Positions 1-12,599 are shown, counted from the stretch's first letter. The stretch: DNA of 64,000 nt from Sinohyriopsis cumingii (GCA_028554795.2 CM068825.1:90702951-90766950), one strand, 5' to 3'. Numbers and translations: made by a program. Notes: generated by a model not told the origin, from the letters alone.

Positions 1-1246
1 TTGTGGATGTATCAGCATCATTAATACAGGAACAATCTTATATTAGAGAAAGTAGATCTGTTTCTTTTTTTAATGCCAGTATCATTAGGTATTCTGAAGA
101 AATAGGTTTTACAAGATGTGTCAAATTTTGGGAGATCATACTGGCATCATTTTCACTTAGGACCATACACATAAAGTGATAAGTGTTTTAGTGAAAACTA
201 AATGTCAATATGACCAGACAAAGAAAAGACAAGTGATAACAAGGTTTTCAAGATGGCCATAGTCATCATGTTGTATGTCTGATCAGCGCCATTTTTTATT
301 GAGGACCAACTAGATATCATAAGAAATCTTGTAATAAAAACCTCATGTCATTAAGACTATCTATTCAGGAAAAATAGTCACAACAAGATCTTTTAGATGT
401 CCATCATACTGGCCATATATGTCAGTTTAGCAGCTTTTTCATTTAGGACCAACCAGAAATCATAAGAAGTCTTTTAGTGAAAGCTGTAAGTTAATACAGC
501 CATACATTTAGAAGAAGTTGCCAGGACAGGATTTTCAGGATAGTCACCATGTCATCATACTGTATGTCAGAAGTAACCAGACATAATAAGAACTGTTGTT
601 GAAAATCCCATGTAGACAAGAACAGTGATAATAAAATGTTCAATATGGCCACCATGGCAGATATACCAGATATTTAATGGAAACCCCTGGTTAATATTAC
701 CATCCATACAGCAGGAGCAAGAGTAATAGAAAGATTTTCAAGATGGTCACTATGGCTGCCATGCTGGATCTCTGACAGGCATCATTTTCATTAACAACCA
801 ACTAGACATCATTAAAAATTTTGTAGTGAAAAGCAAAAGTCATTATGACTATTCATTTAAGTAACAGAGACAACAAGATTTTAAGAAGGCTGCCATGGTA
901 ATCACATTTTATGTCTAAGGGGCACCATTTTCATTTAGGACCAACTGTACCTTGGGATGTTAAGTTTTTGGCAATCCTAACAGTAGATAAGAAGGAGTAG
1001 TGATAACAAACTTGTGCTAACAGATGCAAGATGCAGGACAAAAGGCCATCACATGTGTTCTTCTGATCTATGACCAGTAGATTTTTAAATTTAGTTCCAC
1101 AATATTTTGCATCTGATTAATCCAATTAAACTGCAAACATTTTGTTCATCTGACATTAAAGAGTCAATCAAAATATACTTAAATTTCCTAGAAATTCATA
1201 TCTTTGAAAATCCTGAGAAAAAGCAAAGAGATGGTTGCACACAGAC
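1..1246. repeat. KIZ intron/3' flank with degenerate ~150-bp array
   Basis: No coding signal is visible. Roughly six or seven diverged units of about 150 bp follow one another. Each has variants of TTTAGGACCAACTAGA, CATCATAAGAAGTCTT and a CAAGATGGCCA-type motif (for example near 250, 645 and 745). The same family recurs near 22.8-23.0 kb, 24.2-24.4 kb and 25.1-25.65 kb. Confidence 0.65.
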
Positions 1247-1414
1247 CTGATGCGCGCCTCTGCGATGTTGTGGATGTTAGTGAGGAGCAAAGAGTCAGGC
1301 AAGATACAGGTGTCAGGCAGACTGCGAATGACCAGGGTCAGCTGATCCAAAATGACCATACTGACCAACTCTGCATCCAGTCGCAGGTCATTGACTTCAT
1401 CTCTGTTTGCTTTG
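1247..1414 (-). CDS. KIZ: Kizuna (KIZ) exon 8; gene continues beyond left edge
   Basis: A 168-nt exon with acceptor TTGTTATAG, entered in the right phase from exon 7. It encodes NDLRLDAELVSMVILDQLTL and INIHNIAEARIR-type sequence, probably helical. The donor at AG/GTCTGT is weak. It is chosen because it preserves phase 2 as at exon 7; the frame stays open to 1168, so the exon could be longer. No further exon or stop is recognisable in 1-1246, so the 3' end lies outside the window. Confidence 0.6.
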
Positions 1415-2084
1415 CTATAACAATAAAATAGACATAACTGAGGCAAAATGCACAGAACTTCCTAAAGGCTGTATTACCTTCATAGTATATATGTAATATA
1501 ATTTTATTTTCTGCAGAATGCTGAAAGTCAAATATAACAAAAAACAGAACAAAATGCGAGTTGCGATCTATCTTAAAGGCAAGGTTCCCAAATTTACTGG
1601 TAGCATATGTTATACATGAATTTTACTGGTAAAGCAGGTGCAGCATTGTTAATTACTGAACCAGGTATATAAAAAAAACTAACACCATTGGCTGGTCACA
1701 TGATGCACTAAGTTGAAGGCTAATAAGCTCCCTTTTACAGCCAAGATGTCAAACTTCACCTGTTAATCACTGTGTTAGGTACTGTCCAAACCCAAACAGC
1801 CAACAAGGAACAGCTTTTTTCTGTAGCAGCTACGATAAAACTGACTCAAGTTAACATTAGCCCCCTTCTATAAATTTGGTCCACCCTTTTAAGCAGCCAG
1901 TGGTGGTAATAACCATCATCAAGGGTGGTAAAATATATCTTTAAAGCAGTCAGTGATGGGACTGAACCATGCTTAAATAAGGTCAAATATATCATGGACA
2001 TGGATGTAGCAAAACCAGCAACTAGTGTGACATCTGAAGTGATAGCTATCAGGGGTTAGACTGTAGCTATATGCAAGTACAAAC
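1415..2084 (-). other. KIZ intron 7
   Basis: Intronic sequence between exons 7 and 8. I see no gene, structured repeat or RNA in it. Confidence 0.6.
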
Positions 2085-2234
2085 CTGATGATTTCAGCAC
2101 GTTGTGAGGCTGTTGGGTGGTGTGTCCTGTAGAATCCCTCCAAACTAAGGGGGTCTTGTAAGTCCCTCTCTACATACTTCAGGAGCAGCAACAATCCCTC
2201 AGTGCTCAACTCTGCCTGGATTTGACCAGTACCC
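2085..2234 (-). CDS. KIZ: Kizuna (KIZ) exon 7
   Basis: A 150-nt exon with acceptor CTTGTAG and donor AG/GTTTGT. It encodes a leucine-rich helix (LSTEGLLLLLKYVERDLQD) followed by FYRTHHPTASQRAEIIR. The segment looks folded and conserved, unlike exons 5-6, and probably belongs to the C-terminal region of non-mammalian Kizuna proteins. I could not verify this by alignment. Confidence 0.7.
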
Positions 2235-3399
2235 CTACAAGTAATATTTTTCAACACAATTTCAACCTTATTCCGATCCTCAGAATGCTTTATAAATAAA
2301 ATAGAATATATACTTCTGTATAGAATTTTCTGGCTGACACAACTGAGGTCATTTTTTCATTGTATTTCATATATTTTAAATTGGTCTACTTACTCTATCT
2401 AATTCAATTTTTTCAGCAGTAATGTGTTAGCTAACTGACCCAATGGTACACTATGAACGTTTGACATTTGCTTTCCATCTAAATATTCAAATACTGCATG
2501 TAATGTATTTAATAAACACAGGCTGGAAATTAAAAGTACAGTAAAAATGCAACCAATGCAATAAGAGGTATTTTTACATCCCTTTATTACAGTATATCTA
2601 CCATCATGTAAATTCCAGGTTAGCCAAATCGTATATACAACATCTGAAGATCAAAAATAGGCAATTGAATCTTTGTAATTGTAATCAGGGTTCATGCACT
2701 TAAATTATTTTTATCTTCCAAGGAATTTTAAACAGTAATCAGGGTTCATGCACTTAAATTATTTTTATCTTCCAAGGGATTTTAAACAGAAAATGATAAA
2801 CTTCAGGAGTCATTTTTAAAGTCTGATATTTTGATTAAAGACAAAATACTGCAGTTGAAGGCACATATGCAAAAATCTCTTTGTTACCAGACTCAATCAT
2901 GACTACCAATGTAATATGATGATCGTTTCAAAATCGTTCACTATTTAACTTTTTAATATCAAATTCCAGGACATTTTATGTCAAGAAGTAATTTTCAAGG
3001 AGGTTTCTTGGATATTTTTTTAAAATTCAAATTCCAGTTGGACTCCAGTACCTCCTTAAAAATCAGGAGGGCACAGGAACCCTATGTAATGCTTTGGACT
3101 TGGGAATGTGAGAAAAAAATAATCAGCCACTTGTATTGGTACGGTATTGGAAAATCCCATCTGTTGGCAGGAATTCTACAAAATTTTCATTCTGGCCTAG
3201 AAATTGTAACACCACAGGTGAAATCTCCCTATTCCACACCAATGCTTGTGATACATTTTCAAGAAAATCCCACCCTTGGCTCTTGCTTTGTATGTAGGAA
3301 TTTGGGAAAGCCTCAATATGGCTCACAGATTAGAACCCCACTGATGAAATTTCCCTATTCCACACCAACACCTATGATATAATGTTACTCTCAACTTAC
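2235..3399 (-). other. KIZ intron 6
   Basis: This intron holds a two-copy 55-bp tandem duplication at 2683-2790 (both copies start AATCAGGGTTCATGCAC, nearly identical and so recent). It also has two diverged copies of a GAAATCTCCCTATTCCACACC segment near 3222 and 3346. No coding exon is visible. Confidence 0.6.
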
Positions 3400-3616
3400 T
3401 CCAGTGTCTCCTGATCAGTGTGAATTAGTGGAGGTTGTGGGGAGGTGGGTGGAGATGGGGCTGGAGAGCTGGGGCAAGATAATCCATCTCCTTCACCTTC
3501 CATTGAGCCTCTATGATTCTGTCCAGGTGTAGGTGACCTACGACCATTCTCTGGAAGTTCCACCTCATCAAAGTCACTTGCCTCCTCATCTGACTTGGGA
3601 GTCATGGCATGGGGAT
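3400..3616 (-). CDS. KIZ: Kizuna (KIZ) exon 6, acidic and proline-rich
   Basis: A 217-nt exon with acceptor TTACCAG and donor GTAAGT. It encodes an acidic stretch (MTPKSDEEASDFDEVELPE) followed by a Pro/Ser-rich stretch (SPAPSPPTSPQPP). Several Ser-Pro and Thr-Pro sites could be kinase targets; Kizuna is a known Plk1 substrate, but no specific site can be asserted here. It joins exons 5 and 7 in phase. Confidence 0.75.
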
Positions 3617-4219
3617 CTGGTAATAAAGGACAACTTACCATTTTTGACACATATTCTTACCCCCCCCCCAAAAGGTAAGTGACAATACATATTCTACACA
3701 TAAACAACAAGAGTACAATGAAAAGCACATTATACACCCACCGAAGTTTAACAGTTCTCTTTGTAGGCATTAATAAAGTATGGTCGACTCTGAAGATTAC
3801 TGATCAATGGGTCTCAATGATCTGGACCTTTAGTGAAGGTTTGCAGTGTTGAATTACTCTATAGAAACCATGATATCATATCTGACTTACCATGATCATG
3901 ACCTCTCACCTTACGTCACCTGAACCTATAGGTTTCTTTACTACCTAAACTGCATGCCATTCACAAAATCTGGTCAAGGAAGTTACTTTAGAAGAAAAAT
4001 CATTCTACAAAACTCATGTCTTTGGGGCACAATGACTTTGACCTTTGAACCCTTAAAACCACTAGGCATCTTTCATACATCAAGTGCAAGCCCCTCACAA
4101 GATTTACTATGGGTACATAACCTGTGTGCATGTTGGTGAATTGCTTGTTTGCTTAGTTGGATGGATGGATGGATGGATGGAGGGATGGACAAATGAATGG
4201 ATGGATGGAATTAATCACA

Positions 4220-5160
4220 GCTCTAAATTAACGCTAATCAACTATCCCGTGGTTAGTGATTTTGTCAGCGGATCAATAAAACCCAGTAGTCACTAATCCA
4301 CTGGGGCAGTTAAAATTGTCACTGGCCACCTATCACAACAATTAAGGACTTTAGAAGTGGTCATGAGTCAGCATTGATTAATTGAGTACCTACCAACATA
4401 TTGCAACTGTCAAGGTACAATAAATCCTTGCAGTGGAAATTGACAGGTTTTTAAACCACTTATCCACTCATCAAGTAAATTAATGTGATCATTGTCAAAA
4501 CAGTATTTGCACATGTGGAACTAGACTAGTGTACTGCCCCTCAAACCACTGATTTCATTAATAATGATTCAAAAATGTATAGTGTCTTCAGTTAGTATTT
4601 ACAAATAGGAAATTGTTACAAATGCCAATTAAATTTATGATCCAGATATGCATTGATAAACATTCAATACAATGTGTGGTAAACAAATGTAAACATGTGG
4701 AAGTATTTGCAGGTGGACAGCTGCCACAATAATGGCGAAATTAGATGCTGACATGACAGAGAGAGCAATCCTACATTAGATCAAAAGAGAAGACAAAGAA
4801 AGTAACAAAAACACTGTGCAAGTGAATGCAAATGGCTTAAGTAAAATGCAGAAAAAGAGAAGGATACATAATACAGGAAAGTATATAATGTTGTGAACTT
4901 TCTGTACAAAAAATTGGGAGAAATACAAAAGTACACTGGGTATTTCATTCATTCCTTGGTGTAAAAACTTTCATAAATCATCCCTTGAAGCACACAATGC
5001 AAGCACCCTACAGATAATGGCAGAGGGATACATGAGATCAAAACAGAAAGTTGGTCCCTCAGAAGCTGAGCAAATTGTGGCATATTTGAACAAGAGCATC
5101 TTGAAAAAGCTTGAACATAAACATTCAAATTTTCATGGAACTTGATGGTAATTTACAGTT
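4220..5160 (+). repeat. dispersed repeat, copy 1, with transposase-like relic
   Basis: This block is homologous to about 28320-29500. Shared landmarks are an ATTGTCAAAACAGT...GTGGAACTAG segment and a downstream coding-like piece. Near 4895-5145 one frame reads without stops through CTKNWEKYKSTLG, WCKNFHKSSLEAHN and EAEQIVAYLNKSILKK. The C...C...SSL..H spacing resembles the zinc-binding N-terminus of some domesticated or hAT-type transposases. That reading is an inference. Confidence 0.4.
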
Positions 5161-6499
5161 ATTTCTTCAGTTCATACTAATAAATCATAATTGCTGAATT
5201 AAAAACTGAACTGGCTTCTGTTTGATTTTAGCGGGATCAGTGAACATTTTATCATGTTGATTCTATGGGGAGGGAATGTGTCCATTTAGTGGCACATCAG
5301 TACAATAATGGCTATAAGGTGCCAATTAACTATAAAGTTCTAAATAGGACATGGTCTAGAACTAAAGTTGTTATGCACAAACCATTTTTCTTCTTTCAGT
5401 TACAATGACTTTGCCCTTTCACACAGTCAGAATCAAAAGGTTTCTTTCTTGCCCCACGTGCAAGTCATCCACAAAGTTTTGGTTAAGGTACATGGTTAAG
5501 AAATTATATCTGTGTGCAAAAGCCACTTGTATTCTTTCAGTCACAATGACCTTGCAATTAGCCTGTTGACCCAGTACAAGTACAATCCATCCACAAAATT
5601 CGATCCAGGTCGGTGATGTAGAGCTATGTTATTATGCATAAAACATTTTTGTCTTTTGGCCACAGTGACCTTCACCAGTGACTTTTGTAGACTGAAATTG
5701 ACAGACTTCCTCCTATGCCAAAGTACAAGCCATTCATAAAGTCTAGTAACTGCTGATTATGAGAAACTTGTTATTGTGCCAAAACCATTTTTCTTTTTTC
5801 ACTTACAGTGGCCTTCAGCTTCAATCTTTTAACCCCAAAATCAAAAGGTTTTTCCTTATCATAAGTGCAAGCCATCCAAATATGTTTGAGAACTGTAGAG
5901 GTAGACAAGTTATTGTACAGAAACAGAATTATCACTGATATATGGACAGACGAAAACTTCATAACATACTGCATACATCCTGGGTGGTTCCAATTATTTC
6001 AATATATATCAATTGTTCTAATTAAGGTGATATTTTAGCCCTTTTCAATTTTGAGGTGCTTTTAATAAATGCATTTTAAGGGGCCTCACATTTTTTTAAG
6101 TTGCCAAATTTAGAGTGCTTACCTTTTTTATGAAAAAAAGTTTGATTTTTTTTACATGCAAGTGAAATTTTTTAATTCTATTATAATAATCTATTTTCTC
6201 TATATGAAAAAGATTTAATATCTATTTATTGTGTTTAGAGTTTATCGTGTTGTGATCTTTATCTTTTAAAACTGCTGTTAAACTCGGTGAGTTATCATTG
6301 TTAAATCTATCATTGGACTTAATATGCATCAGTATGGTGACAGGTTAATTCATTGTTCTATTACATTATAAATAAACATCTCATTTGTCTTGGCTAAATC
6401 CAATCCCAACCTGGGTTCATCCTGTTACAATTTGCCTATAAACATTTCTAAATACATGTGCCTGCCTTCAAAAAAACACAAAAAAAAATATAAAAAAAT

Positions 6500-7230
6500 C
6501 AGTATGCATGGTCTTTCAGCCAACGTCTTTCAAATTACCATCTCCCCCCCCCGTACATCTTAACGGCAATGCTCTTACCTATGTCAACAGTTATACGTAT
6601 ATGGGTCTTATTTTGAAATCCAATCAGTCGGATAATGAAGATATGATGAGACATTACCAATTTTTGTGCACTCGAAACAAACATGCTTCTATGTAAATTC
6701 AAGAATTGTTAATTGAATATCAAAATTAGATTATTCAAATCTTATTGCTGCTCCATGTATTGTGCTCCTCTGTTGACAAACTTTAGTGAATGTATGAAAA
6801 GAAAACTAGTTATTGGTTATAATAATAGTCTTCGTTTTCTGTTAGGGCTTCCTAGGTGGAACAGTGCCTCCAACATGTTTGTAAATTATTATCTATTCAG
6901 TTTTGATGAAATAATGAGAATGTATGTATGTATTCTCAATGATGACAAGAATATCTAATAGTAAGAACTGTATATTGAAATCTCTTTGGAACTATGACAT
7001 TCATTTAAATTCTCATATTATTAGTAGATGGAACAAATTACTATTTAATTGTGTCATTTAATTTCATTCTTAACTATGCATGTTGCAGTTAATAGTTGTA
7101 GATGTATCTGTATACTTATAGGTATGATATATATGTTCTTTTATGTTTACAATGTTTTAATTTATATCTATATTTTATTTTAGAGGTATGGACTTTGTAG
7201 TCTGAAATAAAGAATTCATATCTTCTTATC
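6500..7230 (+). pseudogene. 3' fragment of a non-LTR retrotransposon RT
   Basis: The plus strand carries the C-terminal part of a LINE reverse transcriptase in two frames. It includes YVNSYTYMGLIL (the YLG-type motif after the RT palm), KIRLFKSYCCSMYCAPL and FLLGLPRWNSASNMFV, typical of the post-RT region of LINEs widespread in marine invertebrates. A C8 run near 6545 and frame breaks show it is dead. The 3' part ends in AATAAAG and TATCTCTTATCTTA-like sequence just before the (TA)n tract. Catalytic RT motifs are absent (5' truncated). Confidence 0.7.
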
Positions 7231-7245
7231 TCTTATCTTATTGTT

Positions 7246-7250
<5 letters not shown>

Positions 7251-7340
<90 letters not shown>
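7251..7340. repeat. (TA)45 microsatellite
   Basis: An uninterrupted 90-bp TA dinucleotide run directly downstream of the LINE fragment. Confidence 0.95.
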
Positions 7341-7342
<2 letters not shown>

Positions 7343-8013
7343 CACTGGCTGTTAAAAGCATTAATCATTCATATTTATAAAGAACGACAAAGATTGCAAA
7401 CTACACTGTTTCTTTTGTTCTTCATTTCCAAACTGAAAACCTCACTACTTTGATCTCATCTGTGGGCCTCTGGAACCCCATTTTGACCTTGACTGGAATG
7501 AACCTGACAGCAATTGTTTCGTTTCAGCTGAATCTCTAAGAATATTTAATTAGCATATAAGAACTCTGCAAAAGCCATTTGGTTTTTGTTGGGACAATCA
7601 ATCTAGTAATTATAATAGGAAAGAGCAGTTTATTCAGAGTTGCTAACTAACAATGGAATATAACCTGTTAATACCTGTATACATGAGGAAGATCTGAACT
7701 GTCGTGTAGATAAATAAAGATTACAATCACTATCCAAGTTCCTCCTCTCTCCATTGCGATGATCATATAAAAACCACACAAAAACCCCACTCTAAATACA
7801 CAAAATCTTACACATCAATCTCTATCTCACATACACAACACACATTCAATTTTAACAACAAAATTCTTTTCTTGAGTCCTTTCAATGTATCGAGTATGGT
7901 GTCTGACTGTCAAATTTCATTGATTGCATTGTTAATTCTATGATGAAAGGGATTATCAGTCATTAGGATTAGCCACAATTTTTCCATAACATGCCATAAA
8001 TAAGAGTTAATTA

Positions 8014-8262
8014 AGGCTCCTGGTAGCCAAGAGGTCTAAAGTGTTCGACTTAATTGATCACTGCCATTTCACCTCTGTATACATGGATTCAAGTATTAGG
8101 CTAAGCCAACATGGATATGTGAGAATGCTATCAGTAGCATCCTGTGGGTTGGTGGTTCTTACTGGGATTTTCCTGGGTTCTTCCTCCATCAGTTATACTA
8201 GCCACTATGTATAGCCTATCATGTGCTGAAAAATGGTGTTAACTGCAAAACAACAACAACAT
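8014..8262 (+). mobile_element. tRNA-headed SINE, family 1, old copy
   Basis: Alignable end to end with the SINE at 12970-13220: A-box-like TAGCCAAGAGGTCTAAAG, degenerate B-box, the GGTTGGTGGTTCTT...GGATTTTCCTGGGTTCTTCCTCC body, and the CTGAAAAATGGTGTTAA...CAACAACAAC tail. It is diverged by many transitions. Confidence 0.75.
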
Positions 8263-8758
8263 AACCAATGAAAGACCGAAGAGAACAGCAAACAAGAATC
8301 TTACTATGCATAACATCATTTTTCATCTATGCCTCTGAAATCTGCATTGTCATTATAATGGGGCTTACTTTTTTTGAAATCACCTCTTTTTGAATTGTAA
8401 GGACTTCAAACAATAAAATAAATGCATTTTTGTATAAACAACAGGAGAATTTGTCAAATTTTTTTTCTGTTAATTTTACTCAAATGTGACAATTTTTTAC
8501 TCAAAACTTTTAAAATTTATATCCAAACTTTTTGTTTTGGGGATGCCTATATAACAGTTTAAGTAGTGTCTATCTGAATGGAACCTACTGTAGAGAAGCA
8601 CCATAATTGGAATAAAAAGGCTTCTAATTAATGTGCTGTCAACTTTGTTATTTTGGTTTTCGCAGATGAATTTCACATATGATTTCATTGTATTTGTCTC
8701 CATATGTAAGTATTACAAAACATATTTTTAATAAAACCTGAATATTTTCCTCATCTAC

Positions 8759-9167
8759 TGAATTCATCTGGGAATCGGTCTTCACCTGTTTGTTTTGCCC
8801 TGACAGTGACACTCTGGACTCCTGGTATGTCTATCTCCTCACTATAGCTGACACTGTTCACACTGCCATCTCTTTCAGCCCAACCCTGAGGAGGCTCAAC
8901 CACTCCCTCTGACATCTGACCTCTGTCTGCATCATCCCCAGCAGCTTGCTTTATGGCAGATGGTGCCCTTTGTTCTGACCTTGCCCCAATGGTTCCAGGA
9001 CTTTCAGACCTCACAGTGGTAGAACGAGCAGTCTCGTTGATATTGACATATTCTCCAGTGCTTGTCTTCCTACCTGCACCATGGGAGGGGGAAGAGGAAA
9101 CAGATGTTGTCCCTGAAGATACTCTGGCAGATGATTTGGCTTGATCAGCAGGTTTCTGAAAAGATTC
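8759..9167 (-). CDS. KIZ: Kizuna (KIZ) exon 5, disordered Ser/Thr-rich segment
   Basis: A 409-nt exon, the largest in the gene. The acceptor is a strong polypyrimidine-CAG and the donor (TTCA/GTAGAT) is weaker. It encodes a low-complexity Ser/Thr/Gly-rich region starting ESFQKPADQAKSSARVSSG, with an acidic tail around SEEIDIPGVQSVTVRAK. The region is predicted to be disordered, like the poorly conserved middle of known Kizuna proteins. The frame is certain because both neighbours join in phase; the exact donor is less so. Confidence 0.75.
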
Positions 9168-11311
9168 CTGAAAAAAACATGAGCAAACAACTGCAGTTCT
9201 TCAGGTATGTAAAAGCATAATCCATGACAAGTTAAACACATGATATAAATCGATGGCACATTATAGTGATTCCAACTTAATTATGACAATGACATTTCCT
9301 AATTTATTACCAAACAAATAAACACTTTACTTTCAAACACTGTTTCTAAGTAATAGTAAATTATTCCATAAATAAATTGGACAGGGTGTTAAAAATCTTC
9401 ATATGTCACTCCTGTAAAAAAATAATTGTACAAAAACAAGATTTTTTTTATACTGCAAACTTGTCGTGATGTGTTATTATGAATGTAATCAAATGTAATC
9501 ATCAGCTGCCAAATAATTACGTAATATCTCTAGAAATTGTCTTTGTTCACTAGGTCACTAAACCTCTGCACATATACCAGAGGAGTTTTCAAGCTGAAAC
9601 TTTACTGTCAATAAGTCAATAATAAATTCAATAAGAGTGATCTACATCCTCTGCCATTCAAAAATGTTTGTTAGGGGACAGAAATATCTGTCAAAGATTT
9701 CATATCCTGGAAGATTATATCAAAAAAGAATACAGGGAACTGATAGACAACACGAGCATAGCTCTGAAAATGAAAGTGTCAATGACGAATGCATGGAAAA
9801 ACTTACAAATGGAAAAAATATCACAAATATTTTTGGAAAACAGAATTGTGAATAGCAAAAGGCATACTGACACCACTAGTCTATTTGTCTACCAAATTTT
9901 GCACCAGAATTCACCAATCTACTATTGCCTGCAATGCTCCATCCGCAATACATCTAGCAACAGTTTCATTTCTGACACTGTATGCCCAAAATGGCGATCA
10001 AATGTAAATAGATTCAGAATTTCTCTATTATTTAACATTATTTTAAACAGAAAAGTAAATTAGACCAGAAAATGTAACTCATAAAGGAATTTAGTTATGT
10101 TTCAGTTTAACAAGGAACCTTTTGTGAGCATTTCTGCAAGGAATATAAACAACAATAGTTTCAACAGTCATTATACCTGCAATTATAGAGTGTAAAATAT
10201 ACAAAACAAAGACCAAAATTTATTTCTTTCCACTTCTATTCTGATGGTCTTAAGCTCATCTTAAAGAAAATACTGTAATTTAGAGGAATCAAAGAGTGGC
10301 AGTTTAATAAAACAAATCTGTGGGCATAAATTGGCCTCATATATGGATGAAAGTTTGGATTATTAGCAAATCTTTGTCCATATTTCAGCCCATTTTTCTT
10401 TGTAGATCTATTTATTTAACTCAAACTTAAAACTGTCTTTGCATATTCCTTAAACTCTTGCCAATGATAGAACTGAAATTAAGTATTAAAATTTGAGTGG
10501 ACTTTTCCTTAGTTTTTTTTTCTTCAAGGTTTTTTTTAAAAAAATTGAGGTTAAAGACACAAACAGTTAAAATATTACCTCCATGGTGAGCATAACACTT
10601 ATTTAAAAACCTGATAAAGTATGCTTTGCATGAGATAAATACACTTGTGCATCCAAGACAGACTGTGGGTCATGCCCATAGAGTAGAGGAATTGCCCTTG
10701 GCTTGCAACCTGGAAACTATTTCTCAATACCCACCTTATAATGACACATGTACCTCATAAACTCAAGTACAAGTCTGGTCCAAGTGCAAAGAACATGGAA
10801 CCTAATCTGCCATCACAAAATGTGCTGGCAGATCAGGATGAATATGGTGTTTGTTCTGCTGATTAGTCCTTGCAAATTGCATGGACCCAGATCTACCAAC
10901 ACATTATGCAAAGACAGATCTGAGTCAATGTAGTTTGCAGTTGGATCTATCCTGTACATGTATATGGCACATAAACTAGACATGCGACAAATACACAATT
11001 ATGTTTGCAACACTGCCCTCTTGGTCAGAACAAAACCAAGGTGGCGTAGCTTGTAAGTGTGGGGATATGCAATAGTGTTCCAATGACTTAATTTCAGTTG
11101 AAAAAGATAACTTTATAAATCCCAAAGGGACATAAATATGATATTCATTACAGAAACTACAAAACATATTGAGGATAATGTAATTATTGCAATTGAAATT
11201 ACAGGAAAGATATTGATCATGCAATCTAAAAATGACAGACTTAAGAATAACCAATATTGTGTGTCATTATATTTGGTTTAGAACTGCACAATTATTTCAG
11301 TCATGACTTAC
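9168..11311 (-). other. KIZ intron 4
   Basis: A 2.1-kb intron. At about 10790-10975 it has a copy of a dispersed palindromic repeat (AATCTGCCATCACAAAATG...GCTGGCAGATC, then AGATCTACCAACACATTATG...). Related copies are at 12140-12290 and 54690-54860. Overlapping open stretches at 9637-10063 (+) have no recognisable domain and look fortuitous. Confidence 0.55.
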
Positions 11312-11457
11312 TGCATTAGGTTTCACCGTCTTTTTCAACTGTTGCTGTTGTTGCTGTTGTTGTGCCAATTCCTGATACTGATGTTGTGGCTTTTGATGTT
11401 GCTGTTGTTGCTGATATGTTTGTTGCTGTATTTGATACTGATGCTGTTGTTGGTACA

Positions 11458-11499
<42 letters not shown>

Positions 11500-11578
11500 C
11501 TTGCTGCTTTTGCCTGTTTTGTTGCAGCTGCTCCAACCACTGAGGGTACATCTTTGCTATGGTTGCTTCATACTCAAC
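11312..11578 (-). CDS. KIZ: Kizuna (KIZ) exon 4, polyglutamine-rich
   Basis: A 267-nt exon, phase 0 at both ends, donor GTAAGT. It opens VEYEATIAKMYPQWLEQLQ, and the EYExxIxKM motif directly continues the Kizuna coiled coil after LK of exon 3. The remaining 60 or so codons are a polyglutamine tract of mixed CAG and CAA codons interrupted by Tyr, His and Leu. Vertebrate Kizuna lacks a comparable tract as far as I know, so this is a lineage feature. The mixed codons suggest a stabilised repeat, but length polymorphism is likely. Confidence 0.85.
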
Positions 11579-11769
11579 CTATCAAGACCATTTAATAAAC
11601 GACAATTTCTAAAAATTCTGGGATTTATTTTCAAAATAACTGAATTAGGACTTGACAATAAGCCTAACATACAAACTGACACTAAGCCTCGATTCTGCAT
11701 TTCTCAAAGGGCACAAAACAGAATAGATCATGTCATACTAATGTTAAACTTACATCTGATACTCATAGG

Positions 11770-12105
11770 CTTGAAACTGAGCATTATGAAATACTCATAG
11801 ATTGTAAACTGATCATCATGAAATACTGAGACTGAAATCTGAGCATCACAAAATATTCATAGACTGGGAACTGAGCATCATGAAATACTGACAGAGTGAA
11901 AACTGAGCATCATAAAATATTCATATATTGGAAACTGAGCATCATAAAATACTTATATGCTGGAAACTGAGCATCATAAAATACTTATATGCTGGAAACT
12001 GAGCATCATGAAATACTTATATGCTGGAAACTGAGCATCATGAAATACTTATATGCTGGAAACTGAGCATCAGGAAATGCTCATAGAACTGGAGACCAAG
12101 CATCA
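11770..12105 (+). repeat. 32-bp minisatellite (~10 copies)
   Basis: A tandem array in KIZ intron 3 with unit GAAACTGAGCATCATAAAAT plus ACTTATATGCTG (32 bp). The central copies are almost identical and the edge copies degenerate and variable in length, the usual pattern of unequal exchange. Confidence 0.85.
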
Positions 12106-12599
12106 TGAAGAATGTATTTCCTGGGAAATATGACAGAGAATCCTCAGGTTATGTTATTTGTTCCACTGATTACTCCTAACAATATGCATAGACTCAAAAC
12201 TGCCATTGTGTAATACACCACACCAGCAGATCTTGGTCAATGCAGTTTGCATCTGGATTCAACTTATAAGTAAGTTTAAATGGCACATCTATAAATATGT
12301 CTCCATTCAACGAATTAGTTGATTATCTTGTGTTGATACCCATAACAATATATTATGGAACGATTTAAATATGTAGTGTTTAGTTTCAATGTGTGAATTA
12401 TTTCGCCCAACCACTTAAACAAAAGGCTTCTGTTTTCACTTCTGACAGTGTGTGCATGAACAATAAAATTCTAGAACCAATTTTTATTAAATTCCATTAA
12501 AGCTGGTAAGAACTGATTGATTGGCAATAGTAAATATGAGTCAAATTACAGACAGTAAAATAACTGATCATCTGAATGCACTAGAAGAGAATCAATTTA

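Larger units (their letters stand above)
3617..8758 (-). other. KIZ intron 5
   Basis: A 5.1-kb intron. Contents: a (TGGA)n tract at 4158-4210; a long dispersed repeat at about 4220-5160 related to one at 28.3-29.5 kb; a degenerate tandem family with TGACTTTGACC-like motifs at about 3950-4130 and 5340-5990; a LINE 3' fragment; a (TA)45 tract; and a SINE. All have their own entries except the TGGA tract and the TGACC-type array. Confidence 0.6.

Noticed and set aside
9637..10063. Overlapping plus-strand frames as a gene or exon
   Set aside because: No domain, no splice context fitting the host gene, composition like the flanking AT-rich intron.
11303..11800. Leucine-rich plus-strand frame of 165 codons
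   Set aside because: It is the antisense of the KIZ polyglutamine exon (CAG/CAA read backwards as CTG/TTG).
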